Shown piece after piece: positions 1 to 8,206 of a stretch of DNA of 15,316 nucleotides. Under the pieces are notes generated by a model that was given only the letters and a program-made list of their open reading frames with translations, did no database searches and was not told the origin of the DNA. This DNA is from Fibrobacter sp. UBA1313 (GTDB lineage Bacteria > Fibrobacterota > Fibrobacteria > Fibrobacterales > Fibrobacteraceae). Within the stretch, counting starts at the first letter, position 1. Every line of letters starts with the position of its first letter. Where the stretch lies: NCBI GenBank assembly GCA_002307115.1, contig DBTP01000202.1, positions 1 to 15,316 on the forward strand, written 5' to 3'. The translations under genes were made by a program, and so were the position numbers.

Positions 1-1189
1 AGAACATCATGTCGCCCTCTTTCGCACCCACCGCATCGCGCAACGCATTCAACTGTTCCGTGGTAAAAAACTTACCGACTTGAGTTTCCACTTCATCATT
101 CGCCTTAACACGCATCCACACGAGGCCCTTTGCCCCATAGCGCCCCACATGAGTAGTGAGATCGTCAATCTGCTTGCGGGTGAAATCCACACAACCCTTG
201 GCGGCGAGACCGCGAATTTTACCATTGGCAGCAACGACATTCTTGAACACACCGAAATTGCTCTCTACAGCAATGTCAGAAACGTCATGAATTTCGAGAT
301 CAAAGCGGAGATCCGGCTTGTCAGAGCCGTACTTGAGCATCGCCTCCGCATACTTCATGCGACGAATTTTGGACGGTGGCGTAAACGCCCATACTTTGCC
401 AATCACTTCAGTCACAAAGCGGTCAAAAACTTCCATCACGTCATCTTGATCCACAAAGGACATTTCCACATCAATCTGCGTGAACTCCGGTTGGCGGTCA
501 GCGCGCAAATCCTCATCTCGGAAACACTTTGCAATCTGAAAATAGCGGTCCATGCCAGCGATCATCAGCAACTGCTTGTACTGCTGAGGACTCTGAGGAA
601 GGGCATAAAATTTCCCTGCATTTACACGGGAAGGTACCAGATAATCGCGCGCGCCTTCGGGGGTACTTTTGCAAAGGACTGGTGTTTCAATGTTTTCAAA
701 TCCGTTCGCATAAAAGAAGTCATTAACGGCTTTCAAAAACTGGCTTTTAAGGATTAAATTCTTTTGAATCCAAGGGCGACGCAAATCCAGATAACGGTAG
801 CGGAGACGCAAGTCGTCATTTTCTTTGGATTCTTCTTTAGGGTCGTTGATCGCAAGCGGGGGAGTGTCCGATGCATTCAAAATTTCGAGTTTGTCTACTT
901 TCACATCAATCGTACCCGTGGCGAGCTTATCATTCCCCATCCCTTCTGGGCGCGCTTGGACTTCGCCTGTGATGTAAATAACAAACTCATTACGCAACTG
1001 GTCTGCAATTTTGTGTACTTCTGGATTACGATCCGGGTTAAAAACAACCTGAGTTTTACCATATTTATCGCGCAAGTCGACAAAAATTACACCGCCCAAA
1101 TCGCGTCGACGATCCACCCAGCCCGCGAGGGAAACGGTTTTACCCACATCTTCTAAGCGGAGTGCGCCGCAACTATGTGTACGTTTCAT
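1..1189 (-). CDS. aspS: Aspartyl-tRNA synthetase, 3' end cut by window edge
   Basis: Charges tRNA-Asp with aspartate in the cytoplasm. Reading the minus strand from the ATG at 1189 gives 396 uninterrupted codons that run off the left edge; the family is usually about 590 residues, so roughly two thirds are present. The start reads MKRTHSCGALRLEDVGK, followed by an OB-fold anticodon-binding domain (about residues 1-105, with WVDRRRDLGGVIFVDLRD). The class II catalytic core follows, with RYRYLDLRR, the flipping-loop region PQSPQQYKQLLMIAGMDRYF and motif 2 FRDEDLRADRQPEFTQID. After this comes the start of the insertion (GAD) domain typical of bacterial AspRS. An AAGGATG ribosome site lies 8 bp upstream of the ATG. 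It is divergent from the atp operon. Residue 31 is Leu and residue 83 is Gly, a mixed signature for tRNA discrimination (see findings). Identification is secure. Confidence 0.96.
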   Translation of the reverse strand, partial: MKRTHSCGALRLEDVGKTVSLAGWVDRRRDLGGVIFVDLRDKYGKTQVVFNPDRNPEVHKIADQLRNEFVIYITGEVQARPEGMGNDKLATGTIDVKVDKLEILNASDTPPLAINDPKEESKENDDLRLRYRYLDLRRPWIQKNLILKSQFLKAVNDFFYANGFENIETPVLCKSTPEGARDYLVPSRVNAGKFYALPQSPQQYKQLLMIAGMDRYFQIAKCFRDEDLRADRQPEFTQIDVEMSFVDQDDVMEVFDRFVTEVIGKVWAFTPPSKIRRMKYAEAMLKYGSDKPDLRFDLEIHDVSDIAVESNFGVFKNVVAANGKIRGLAAKGCVDFTRKQIDDLTTHVGRYGAKGLVWMRVKANDEVETQVGKFFTTEQLNALRDAVGAKEGDMMF

Positions 1190-1228
1190 AAAATAAACAT
1201 CCTTGAAATAGGGAATTTTTCGTCGCAA

Positions 1229-1234
1229 AATATA
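1229..1234 (-). promoter_or_regulatory. Putative aspS -10 box (TATATT)
   Basis: Read on the minus strand this is TTTCTATATTTTGCG, with TATATT as the -10 hexamer. The expected start near 1222 leaves a 5' UTR of about 33 nt before the ATG at 1189. No good -35 hexamer lies 16-18 bp upstream. The call rests on the match to the same TATATT box in front of leuA and prfC. Confidence 0.45.
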
Positions 1235-1530
1235 GAAATGATCCGTAAACAAATCAGCTTATTCTTGGGCATAATGGCGTAAACTTCAACAAATCCAAAC
1301 AGAAGCGAAGGTTGCTAAAACAAACAATGAGAGTGATATAAAAAAAAGGGAACCACAAGGACTTCATCGTATCTTAAATCACCATTATAGGGACACTCTA
1401 TTAATATCACGATTTTAGTCGCCTTTAGAGACAAATGTTTACAAAGTTAAAAAGAGTCCATTCATCAGATTTTTTGACTAATAAGTCTCAAAAAACGATT
1501 TTTAAGAGACCCTTCTTACTTTTTTTCTTG

Positions 1531-1536
1531 TATATT
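1531..1536 (+). promoter_or_regulatory. Putative atp operon -10 box (TATATT)
   Basis: The sequence CTTGTATATTCTTTCC contains TATATT about 46 bp upstream of the atpE ATG. The predicted transcript starts near 1543 and has a UTR of about 40 nt. The -35 region is a T-rich tract without a good TTGACA-like hexamer at 17 bp, so the promoter strength is unclear. It is the best candidate for driving the seven-gene operon. Confidence 0.45.
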
Positions 1537-1582
1537 CTTTCCAGTATTTTTTAAGAATGCTCTCGAAAATTCGGAGATTTTT

Positions 1583-2185
1583 ATGGCAGAAGATTTGCAG
1601 TATCTTATCGATCGCATCCAGAAGGAAGGCATTGATAAGGCTGATAACGAAGCGACATCCCTTATTTCAGGCGCCAAAACCAAAGCAGCTACAATCATTC
1701 GTGAGGCAGAAGCAGAGGCCAAGGCGAAGCTTGAAAAAGCGGATCAGGATGCCTTAGCCTACGTGGAACGTAGCACCCGCACGTTAGAACAATCCGCCCG
1801 TGACCTTATTATCACTGTGGGGAAGCGTATAGAAACGATGCTGATGGATATCCTCGCGCTCCAAGTGGAGAAAAATCTTTCAGAAGACACAATCAAGCAA
1901 ATGCTTCTCTCCCTTGCTTCTAATTATACGTCAGACATTAGTGTCTGCCTTTCTGAAACGGATACGAAAAAGTTGAATTCTTTTATTTTGAATGAATTTA
2001 AACAGAAGTTGACTTCGGGCGTCACCGTGGAAAGTGATTCCGGTATCCATTTCGGTTTCCGTGTCAAATTAGACGACGGTAAGATAAGTCACGAATTTAC
2101 CAACGAAGCTTTGGGTGAAGCCCTTTCGGCTCATCTGCGCCCGGAACTTGCGAAGGTAGTGACTTCAGCGGCCCAAGGCAAATAA
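1583..2185 (+). CDS. atpE: V/A-type ATP synthase subunit E
   Basis: This is the peripheral-stalk subunit of the rotary V/A-ATPase; it links the A3B3 head to the membrane stator. The product is 200 aa, normal for the family. The N-terminal half (about residues 1-90) is a charged, Ala/Glu/Lys-rich helix with coiled-coil character, starting MAEDLQYLIDRIQKEGIDKA. The C-terminal half is the globular head-binding domain, including SGIHFGFRVKLDDGKISHEF. GGAG at 1573-1576 lies 6 bp before the ATG. It is the first gene of the operon, and its TAA directly abuts the ATG of the next gene, so the two are probably translationally coupled. There is no separate gene for the G (H) partner subunit in the cluster. 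Confidence 0.93.
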   Translation: MAEDLQYLIDRIQKEGIDKADNEATSLISGAKTKAATIIREAEAEAKAKLEKADQDALAYVERSTRTLEQSARDLIITVGKRIETMLMDILALQVEKNLSEDTIKQMLLSLASNYTSDISVCLSETDTKKLNSFILNEFKQKLTSGVTVESDSGIHFGFRVKLDDGKISHEFTNEALGEALSAHLRPELAKVVTSAAQGK

Positions 2186-2722
2186 ATGAGTCACGCGGTA
2201 TATCTTGTTTCTTCTTTCCCCATGCTTCGCTTCGGGGACGTTCCTCCGTTTACCGTGGCGGATCTTCGTAAAAAATGCGAAGGAATGTTGACCGAAAAGG
2301 AACTGGAAAATCTGGATGCTCTTATTGAAGGGCGGGACTGTGACGATCCTTTTGTTGCGGCTTTTCAAGCTCACGAAATCCAAATGAAAAACGTTTCAGG
2401 GCGCTCGCGTGCAAACGCCTGGGGCCCTGATGCTCGTTTTTCAGAGCGTTCTTTCCCCGGCTACGATGCCACTTTTGCCAAAATGATCGCCGATGCATTT
2501 TCCAAAACCAACCCTCTCGAAAAAGAACAGGACATTGACCGCGCTCGTTTTTGGGTGGTGGATGAACTTGCGGGTGTTGGCGAAACGACGATGGCACATG
2601 TTTACGCTTTTGCGGTTAAACTCATGATTTGTGAACGCTGGGCCCGCATGACAGAAGAAGCGGGCGATGCAGCTGTCCTGAAAGCAATTAATGACAACGA
2701 CCCTGCCATGGCGCAGGGGTGA
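2186..2722 (+). CDS. DUF2764 family protein of V-type ATPase operons
   Basis: The product is 178 aa and starts MSHAVYLVSSFPMLRFGDVPPF, which fits the conserved opening of DUF2764 proteins (Y-L-(I/V)-S-S-x-P-M-L-x-F-G-D-x-P-P). The family is known almost only from the position between atpE and atpA in Chlamydiae, Spirochaetes and Bacteroidetes operons. It has been suggested to stand in for the missing central-stalk subunit C that couples the shaft to the K ring; that role is inferred, not shown. As I recall, family members are often nearer 260-280 residues, so this one looks short. There is no signal peptide or membrane segment. The sequence is acidic and helical, with WVVDELAGVGETTMAHVYAFAVKLMICERW near the C-terminus split over two helices. 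Its ATG follows the atpE TAA without a gap. Confidence 0.82.
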   Translation: MSHAVYLVSSFPMLRFGDVPPFTVADLRKKCEGMLTEKELENLDALIEGRDCDDPFVAAFQAHEIQMKNVSGRSRANAWGPDARFSERSFPGYDATFAKMIADAFSKTNPLEKEQDIDRARFWVVDELAGVGETTMAHVYAFAVKLMICERWARMTEEAGDAAVLKAINDNDPAMAQG

Positions 2723-2740
2723 TCGGAGGATTCATCTTCA

Positions 2741-4474
2741 ATGGCTACTAACGGAAAAATCATTGGCGTCAACGGAAACCTTATCCGTGTTGCATTCACG
2801 GATGCTGTTGTACAGAACGAAGTTGCGTATGCGAAGCTTGCCTCGGGCGTTAAACTCAAAAGTGAAGTGATTCGTATTCGCGGTGATTATGCGGAACTCC
2901 AAGTTTTTGAAGATACTACTGGACTCAAAACGGGTGATGACGTTGAATTTACGGGTGAACTTCTCTCTGTGGAGCTTGGCCCCGGACTGTTGACTCAGAT
3001 TTTTGATGGCCTTCAGAATCCTTTGCCTCGCCTTGCGACTGAATGTGGCTTTTTCTTACAACGCGGAAAATATCTCCACGCCCTTCCTCGTCGTAAAAAA
3101 TGGACATTTACCCCAGTAGCCAAAGTGGGTGACAAGCTTACCGCTGGCGAAACGCTGGGAACCGTCCCCGAAGGCATTTTCAAGCATCGTATTATGGTGC
3201 CGTTCAAAATTCAAGGCTCCGTAACAGTCGAGTCCATTCTTGCCGAAGGGGATTATGTTATTGATGATGTGATTGCGACCCTCAAAGACAGCGAAGGCAA
3301 GATTATCGAAGCCAAAATGTCACAGTTCTGGCCAATTAAAATTCCGATCAAGCAATATGCGGAACGCCTCCGGCCCGATGAACCAATGGTGACTCAACAG
3401 AGAATCATTGATACGTTTTTCCCAGTCGCTCGCGGCGGAACCTACTGTATTCCTGGGCCTTTTGGTGCAGGTAAAACCGTACTCCAGCAACTGACCAGCC
3501 GTTACGCCGATGTGGATATTGTGATTTTTGCTGCTTGCGGAGAACGTGCCGGTGAAGTGGTGGAAACCCTTCGCGAATTTCCAGATCTTCTGGATCCGCG
3601 TACCGGAAAAAGCCTCATGGAGCGGACTCTGATTATTTGTAACACGAGTTCCATGCCCGTGGCCGCGCGTGAAGCTTCCGTTTACACAGGAGTTACTCTC
3701 GCTGAATATTATCGTCAAATGGGACTCAACGTGCTCCTTCTCGCGGATTCCACATCTCGCTGGGCTCAAGCGCTCCGTGAAATGAGCGGACGCCTTGAAG
3801 AAATTCCCGGTGAAGAAGCCTTCCCGGCTTATTTGGAATCTGTGATCGCGAGCTTCTATGAACGCGGTGGTGTTGTTCGCCTCAAGGATGGCACTAAGGG
3901 TTCTGTCACCATCGGTGGTACCGTTTCCCCTGCGGGTGGTAACTTTGAAGAGCCCGTGACCCAAGCGACATTAAAAGTGGTGGGGGCTTTCCACGGACTT
4001 TCCCGTGAACGTTCCGACCAAAGGCGTTTTCCTGCCATTCATCCGTTGGATTCCTGGTCAAAATATGAAGGAATCATCGATGTGGCTAAAGTGAGTGCCG
4101 CTCGCCATATTCTTGTTGAAGGCGGTGAAGTTAACCAGATGATGAAGGTGGTGGGCGAAGAAGGCACCTCCATGGAAGATTTTGTAGTTTACCTCAAGTC
4201 CGAATACCTGGATGCCGTTTATCTCCAGCAAGACGCTTATAATGACATTGATTCGGCCTGCTCTGCAGAACGCCAAAAATATCTCTTCGGGAAAGTTTTC
4301 CAGATTCTCAAAACGCCGATGACGTTTAAGGAAAAGGATGTTGCCCGCAGTTTCTTCCTAAAGCTTACTCAAATTACCAAAGACTGGAACCGCATAGAAT
4401 TCCAGTCACAGGAATTCAAGAACCTTGAAGTTCAAATCTTCAAGTCTGTTGCGGAGGCCGAAATCCATGTATAA
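2741..4474 (+). CDS. atpA: V/A-type ATP synthase catalytic subunit A
   Basis: This is the nucleotide-hydrolysing or synthesising subunit of the A3B3 head. The product is 577 aa, typical for the family. Residues 1-75 form the N-terminal beta-barrel (MATNGKIIGVNGNLIRV). They are followed by the bulge domain specific to A subunits (about 110-195, with VPEGIFKHRIMVPF). The Walker A loop GPFGAGKT is at 239-246, the catalytic Glu is in GERAGE (E268), and the Walker B/DSTSRWAQALRE segment is at 336-347. A complete set of catalytic residues is visible, so the enzyme should be active. GGAGGA at 2725-2730 lies 10 bp upstream of the ATG. The 3' end overlaps atpB by 8 bp. Confidence 0.98.
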   Translation: MATNGKIIGVNGNLIRVAFTDAVVQNEVAYAKLASGVKLKSEVIRIRGDYAELQVFEDTTGLKTGDDVEFTGELLSVELGPGLLTQIFDGLQNPLPRLATECGFFLQRGKYLHALPRRKKWTFTPVAKVGDKLTAGETLGTVPEGIFKHRIMVPFKIQGSVTVESILAEGDYVIDDVIATLKDSEGKIIEAKMSQFWPIKIPIKQYAERLRPDEPMVTQQRIIDTFFPVARGGTYCIPGPFGAGKTVLQQLTSRYADVDIVIFAACGERAGEVVETLREFPDLLDPRTGKSLMERTLIICNTSSMPVAAREASVYTGVTLAEYYRQMGLNVLLLADSTSRWAQALREMSGRLEEIPGEEAFPAYLESVIASFYERGGVVRLKDGTKGSVTIGGTVSPAGGNFEEPVTQATLKVVGAFHGLSRERSDQRRFPAIHPLDSWSKYEGIIDVAKVSAARHILVEGGEVNQMMKVVGEEGTSMEDFVVYLKSEYLDAVYLQQDAYNDIDSACSAERQKYLFGKVFQILKTPMTFKEKDVARSFFLKLTQITKDWNRIEFQSQEFKNLEVQIFKSVAEAEIHV

Positions 4475-5765
4475 GGTTTATCATCGCATTGAACGTATTG
4501 CCGGTAGCGTGATCACCGTGAAAGCCGAGGGTGTGGCCTATCAGGAACTTGCTCAGGTGACCAGTGGACAGGGAATTTCTCTTGCCCGCGTCAATCGTAT
4601 TGACGGCGATATGGTCGACTTACAAGTATTTGCAGGTTCTCGTGGTATTTCAACAGAATCTCAAGTGCGATTTTTTGGAAAGCCAATGGATACCCCTTTT
4701 GGTGATTCCCTTCTCGGACGTGTTTTTACAGGTGCCGGGGTTCCTCGCGATAACGGTCCTCTCATCGAAGAAAATTCGGTACCAATTGGTGGTCCTTCCG
4801 TGAATCCGTCAAAACGTATTGTGCCCACGCGCATGGTGCGTACCGGTATTCCGATGATTGACGTATTCAATACCCTCGTTGTCTCTCAAAAATTGCCTAT
4901 TTTCTCCGTTGCTGGTGAACCGTACAACCAACTGCTCGCGCGCATCGCCTTGCAAGCAGAAGTGGATGTGATCGTTTTAGGTGGCATGGGATTGAAATTT
5001 GATGATTATCTTTATCTCAAAGACTTCCTCGAAAAAAATGGCGCTCTTTCGCGCTCGGTGATGTTCGTCCATACCGCCTCCGACCCAATTGTGGAATGCA
5101 TGCTCGTTCCAGATGTGGCGCTCGCTGTTGCGGAACAATTTGCCACCAAGGGCAAGAACGTATTGGTTCTTCTCACCGATATGACGAATTTTGCAGATGC
5201 TTTGAAAGAAATTGCAATCACTATGGAACAGATTCCCTCCAACCGTGGTTATCCAGGCGATCTTTATTCGCAGCTTGCGTCCCGTTATGAAAAAGCGGTG
5301 GATTTTGAAGGTTCCGGTTCTATTACCATTCTCGCTGTGACAACCATGCCGGGCGATGACGTCACCCACCCAGTTCCCGATAACACAGGTTACATCACCG
5401 AAGGCCAGTTCTATCTACGCAAAGGTCGCATCGAACCATTTGGTTCTTTGTCACGTCTAAAACAGCAAGTGAACGGCAAAACTCGTTCCGATCACCGCAC
5501 CATCGCCAACACAATGATTCAACTCTATGCGAGTTTCCGTGAGACGCTTGAAAAGCAATCCATGGGTTTCCGTATGAGCGGTTGGGATCAAAAAGTGCTC
5601 AAATATGGCGAACGTTTTGAAAAAGAGATGATGGATCTTTCTGTCAACATACCTCTGGAACGCGCGTTGGATTTGTGTTGGATTATTTTAGCGGATTGTT
5701 TCAATCCAGAAGAAACAGGTATTCCTTCAAAGTTGATTAACGAATATTGGCCCAAGAAGGGGTAA
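4467..5765 (+). CDS. atpB: V/A-type ATP synthase regulatory subunit B
   Basis: This is the non-catalytic partner of subunit A in the head. The start at 4467 (MYKVYHRIERIAGSVITV) gives 432 aa, the normal family length. GGAGG at 4453-4457 sits 9 bp upstream, and the ATG overlaps the atpA stop by 8 bp. A longer frame opens at 4425 but only adds residues with no family counterpart. As expected for B, the P-loop is lost: the corresponding stretch is FSVAGEPYNQLLARIA (about 146-161). Other conserved segments are VLLTDMTNFADALKEI (234-249), NRGYPGDLYSQLASRYEKA (259-277) and SLSRLKQ with the likely arginine finger R330. It is co-transcribed with atpA and atpD. Confidence 0.97.
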   Translation: MYKVYHRIERIAGSVITVKAEGVAYQELAQVTSGQGISLARVNRIDGDMVDLQVFAGSRGISTESQVRFFGKPMDTPFGDSLLGRVFTGAGVPRDNGPLIEENSVPIGGPSVNPSKRIVPTRMVRTGIPMIDVFNTLVVSQKLPIFSVAGEPYNQLLARIALQAEVDVIVLGGMGLKFDDYLYLKDFLEKNGALSRSVMFVHTASDPIVECMLVPDVALAVAEQFATKGKNVLVLLTDMTNFADALKEIAITMEQIPSNRGYPGDLYSQLASRYEKAVDFEGSGSITILAVTTMPGDDVTHPVPDNTGYITEGQFYLRKGRIEPFGSLSRLKQQVNGKTRSDHRTIANTMIQLYASFRETLEKQSMGFRMSGWDQKVLKYGERFEKEMMDLSVNIPLERALDLCWIILADCFNPEETGIPSKLINEYWPKKG

Positions 5766-5766
5766 G

Positions 5767-6390
5767 ATGGCAAAAGTTAAACTCACAAAAAACGCATTGA
5801 AAGCGGAGCGAGATTCGCTCAAGCGCTTTAAGCGTTATTTGCCAACGCTTCTCCTGAAAAAGCAGCAACTCCAATTGGAGATGCGGACTTTGCAAACGAA
5901 GGTGTTAGCAAAGCGCGAAGAAGAAGAGGCACTCCGCAGAAAAATGGCGGGGTGGATTAAGCTTTATGCGGAGCCTGTTGATTGGTCCAACTATGTATCA
6001 GTTACGGAAGTCCGCGAAGGCGAAGGTAATATTGCTGGTGTGGATATCCCTCTTTTTGATGGCGTTGATTTCCGTATCACGGTCCCTGATTTTTTTACCA
6101 CGCCTGTTTGGCTGGATGATGGGATTCATGCTTTGGAAAATTTAATTTCGCTTCGTCTGGAACGCCGCGTCTTAGAAAAGCAATACGCCCTTCTTTCCGA
6201 AGAGCTTCGTACCACAAGCCAACGCGTTAATCTTTTTGAAAAAGTCAAAATTCCCGAAGCTAAAGAGAATATTCGTGCGATCAATATTTTCTTAGGGGAT
6301 CAACAAACAACAGGCGTCGCTCGCTCAAAACTTGCCAAAGGCAAAAGTATCGCTCGAGCCATTGCTGAAAATGGGGGTAAAGCCGCATGA
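5767..6390 (+). CDS. atpD: V/A-type ATP synthase subunit D (central shaft)
   Basis: This subunit forms the rotating coiled-coil shaft inside the A3B3 head. The product is 207 aa, normal for the family. It starts MAKVKLTKNALKAERDSLKR with the conserved LTKN...RYLPTLLLKKQQLQ segment. Long helices at the N-terminus (about 5-65) and the C-terminus (about 120-175) would pair as the shaft; a beta-rich insert lies between them. An AAGAAGGGG ribosome site overlaps the end of atpB and there is one base between the atpB stop and this ATG. The 3' end overlaps atpI in ATGA. The C-terminal tail (about 180-207) is basic and probably flexible. No gene for the usual shaft partner F is found next to it. Confidence 0.95.
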   Translation: MAKVKLTKNALKAERDSLKRFKRYLPTLLLKKQQLQLEMRTLQTKVLAKREEEEALRRKMAGWIKLYAEPVDWSNYVSVTEVREGEGNIAGVDIPLFDGVDFRITVPDFFTTPVWLDDGIHALENLISLRLERRVLEKQYALLSEELRTTSQRVNLFEKVKIPEAKENIRAINIFLGDQQTTGVARSKLAKGKSIARAIAENGGKAA

Positions 6391-8183
6391 TTACTCCAAT
6401 GAAAAAAGTCACCGTACTTTGTTTGGATGCCCTCAAAGACGAATCGCTTGAAGCGCTCCGTTCTATGGGTATCATGCATGTGCTTCCTTTGCAGACACCT
6501 AAAGGGAACGACTATCTGGCAGCAAAAACTGCAGTGCAAAGGGTAAGAAAAGCACTTGATTCTTTGCCTGAAAAGGTATCCAAAGAGGCAAAGCCCCTCT
6601 CTGAAGATGGCGAGACGCTTGTCACACAGATTCATTCTTTGATTCTCAAGCGCAAAAGTGCGGAAGATTCGATTCAGCAAATGACACTTGAAATCAAAAA
6701 GTTTTCCGCATTTCAGAATTTGTCGCCAGTGCAAATTCAAAATCTTGAAGCTAAAGGGGTTTGCATTCGACTCTACGAAGCTCATAAGGGCCATTCACCA
6801 AATCCTGATGGAGCCGCTATCGTCAAAGATTTTGGAAAAGGGGCCAATGGGCATTCTTTCGCAGTGATTAATTACAATACAACTCCGGTGGCAGTAACAG
6901 ATGCTACGGATATGGGTTTGCCTTCAGCTTCCTTGGTTGATCTTCGGAAAAAGCTTGAAAAAACGAAAAAAGAACTTATCCGTTGTGAAAATGCTCTTTC
7001 GACAATTGCTGCCGAACGCGCAAAGGTGCAGGAGACGCTCGCTTGCACTACAGATGAGTTTAATTTAAAAGAGGCCTCTTCTGGTATGATTGAAGGAGCT
7101 GGAGTCTCTTTGATTCAGGGATATTGTCCCACTCCTCGCCTGGAAGAACTTCAAAAAACAGCTCCCAAATTTGGTTGGGGCCTGAAAATAGAAGATCCTA
7201 AGGCCGACGATGATGTGCCGACTCTTCTTAAAGAAAAAAAATCGGTCAGTTCAATCCAATTCCTTTACGATATTATTGGCATTACTCCTGGATACCGCGA
7301 AGTGGATACGTCTGCCGTTTTCCTTCTCTTTTTCAGCATTTTCTTTGCGATGATTGTGGGGGATACCGCATATGGCATCCTTTTTCTCGGCCTCACACTG
7401 TTTGCGAGGAAAAAATTTCCCAAAGCAAAACCGCAGGGGTTTTGGTTTATGGAAATCATGAGTGTTGCGACCATTGCTTGGGGACTTATCAACGATAGTT
7501 TTCTTGGATTCAACCCCGCTTTTTTGGATTTTGCCCAAATGTCGTGGACACCGGAATTCTTGAAAAAAGCATTGCTTTGGATTCGTATTTCGGCGAACCT
7601 TCAGCTTTTCTGCTTCTGTATTGCCATCACTCACCTTTCCATTGCGCATCTATGGAACTTCACCGTGAAACTTCGGCAAAAGAGTACTACGGCTATTGCT
7701 CAGATCGGCTGGCTTTGTACCACTTGGGTGATGTTTTTCCTTGCAGGATTTATGGTGCTAAACCGTCCATTGCCAAGCTTCACCATTCCTCTTTTTGTGG
7801 TGGGTGCTGTCCTCCTTCTTTTGTTTCGGGTACCACCCAGCAGACTTAAAGAGGATTGGATTTCCATTCCGATGCTTGTACTGGACTTGGTGAGTAATTT
7901 TGTGGATGTCGTGAGTTACATTCGTCTTTTTGCCGTGGGAATGTCAGGTGCGGCCATTGCGGCAGCCTTTAATGGAATGCTTTCCCCCCTCTTTGGGTCA
8001 TTCTGGGGGATTCTTGCGGCGGCTTTAATTTTATTCTTTGTACATGCTTTGAACATCGCTCTCGGCGTTATGGGTGTCGCCGTGCACGCCGTTCGTTTAA
8101 ATACCCTAGAATTTTCAAATCACATGGAATTGCAGTGGAGTGGCTACAACTTCACACCGCTTTCCAAGCATAAGAGTAATTAA
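6387..8183 (+). CDS. atpI: V/A-type ATP synthase subunit I (a-type stator membrane subunit)
   Basis: This is the membrane stator that carries the ion half-channels against the K ring. The product is 598 aa. The first 300 residues or so are the cytoplasmic arm with helical coiled-coil segments (about 185-225). From about residue 308 there are roughly eight membrane segments, beginning with SAVFLLFFSIFFAMIVGDTAYG. The essential arginine is recognisable as R513 in VVSYIRLFAVGMSGAA. The C-terminus ends with the family pattern of a membrane helix and VHAVRLNTLEF. The start at 6387 overlaps the atpD stop in ATGA and gives MITPMKKVTVLCLDA, matching the usual family start; the ATG at 6399 is less likely. 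A gap of 23 bp separates it from atpK. Confidence 0.95.
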   Translation: MITPMKKVTVLCLDALKDESLEALRSMGIMHVLPLQTPKGNDYLAAKTAVQRVRKALDSLPEKVSKEAKPLSEDGETLVTQIHSLILKRKSAEDSIQQMTLEIKKFSAFQNLSPVQIQNLEAKGVCIRLYEAHKGHSPNPDGAAIVKDFGKGANGHSFAVINYNTTPVAVTDATDMGLPSASLVDLRKKLEKTKKELIRCENALSTIAAERAKVQETLACTTDEFNLKEASSGMIEGAGVSLIQGYCPTPRLEELQKTAPKFGWGLKIEDPKADDDVPTLLKEKKSVSSIQFLYDIIGITPGYREVDTSAVFLLFFSIFFAMIVGDTAYGILFLGLTLFARKKFPKAKPQGFWFMEIMSVATIAWGLINDSFLGFNPAFLDFAQMSWTPEFLKKALLWIRISANLQLFCFCIAITHLSIAHLWNFTVKLRQKSTTAIAQIGWLCTTWVMFFLAGFMVLNRPLPSFTIPLFVVGAVLLLLFRVPPSRLKEDWISIPMLVLDLVSNFVDVVSYIRLFAVGMSGAAIAAAFNGMLSPLFGSFWGILAAALILFFVHALNIALGVMGVAVHAVRLNTLEFSNHMELQWSGYNFTPLSKHKSN

Positions 8184-8206
8184 CCAAACTCAAGAGGAAT
8201 AACATA

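Larger units (their letters stand above)
1190..1582. other. Divergent non-coding region between aspS and atpE
   Basis: This 393-bp AT-rich stretch separates two divergent genes. I see no open frame with coding character in it. It holds the aspS -10 box on the minus strand (1229-1234), the atp operon -10 box on the plus strand (1531-1536), and an AT-rich imperfect inverted repeat at 1470-1495 (TTTTTTGAC, loop TAATAA, GTC-TC-AAAAAA). The repeat is too weak to call a terminator or operator. No riboswitch or RNA gene was recognised in the rest. Confidence 0.6.

Noticed and set aside
80..757. 225-codon open frame on the plus strand
   Set aside because: It lies antisense to aspS, whose minus-strand frame has clear class II synthetase motifs throughout. 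The plus-strand translation has no domain character and no ribosome site.
1470..1495. AT-rich inverted repeat as a terminator or operator upstream of atpE
   Set aside because: The stem has only three G-C-containing pairs plus bulged A-T pairs, and it lies upstream of the -10 box with no gene ending there.
3320..3964. 214-codon open frame on the minus strand
   Set aside because: Antisense to the catalytic core of atpA, with no family resemblance or start signals; a codon-bias shadow.
4425..4466. Upstream ATG for atpB
   Set aside because: It adds 14 residues inside the atpA 3' end that have no counterpart in B subunits and has no ribosome site; the ATG at 4467 has GGAGG at 9 bp.
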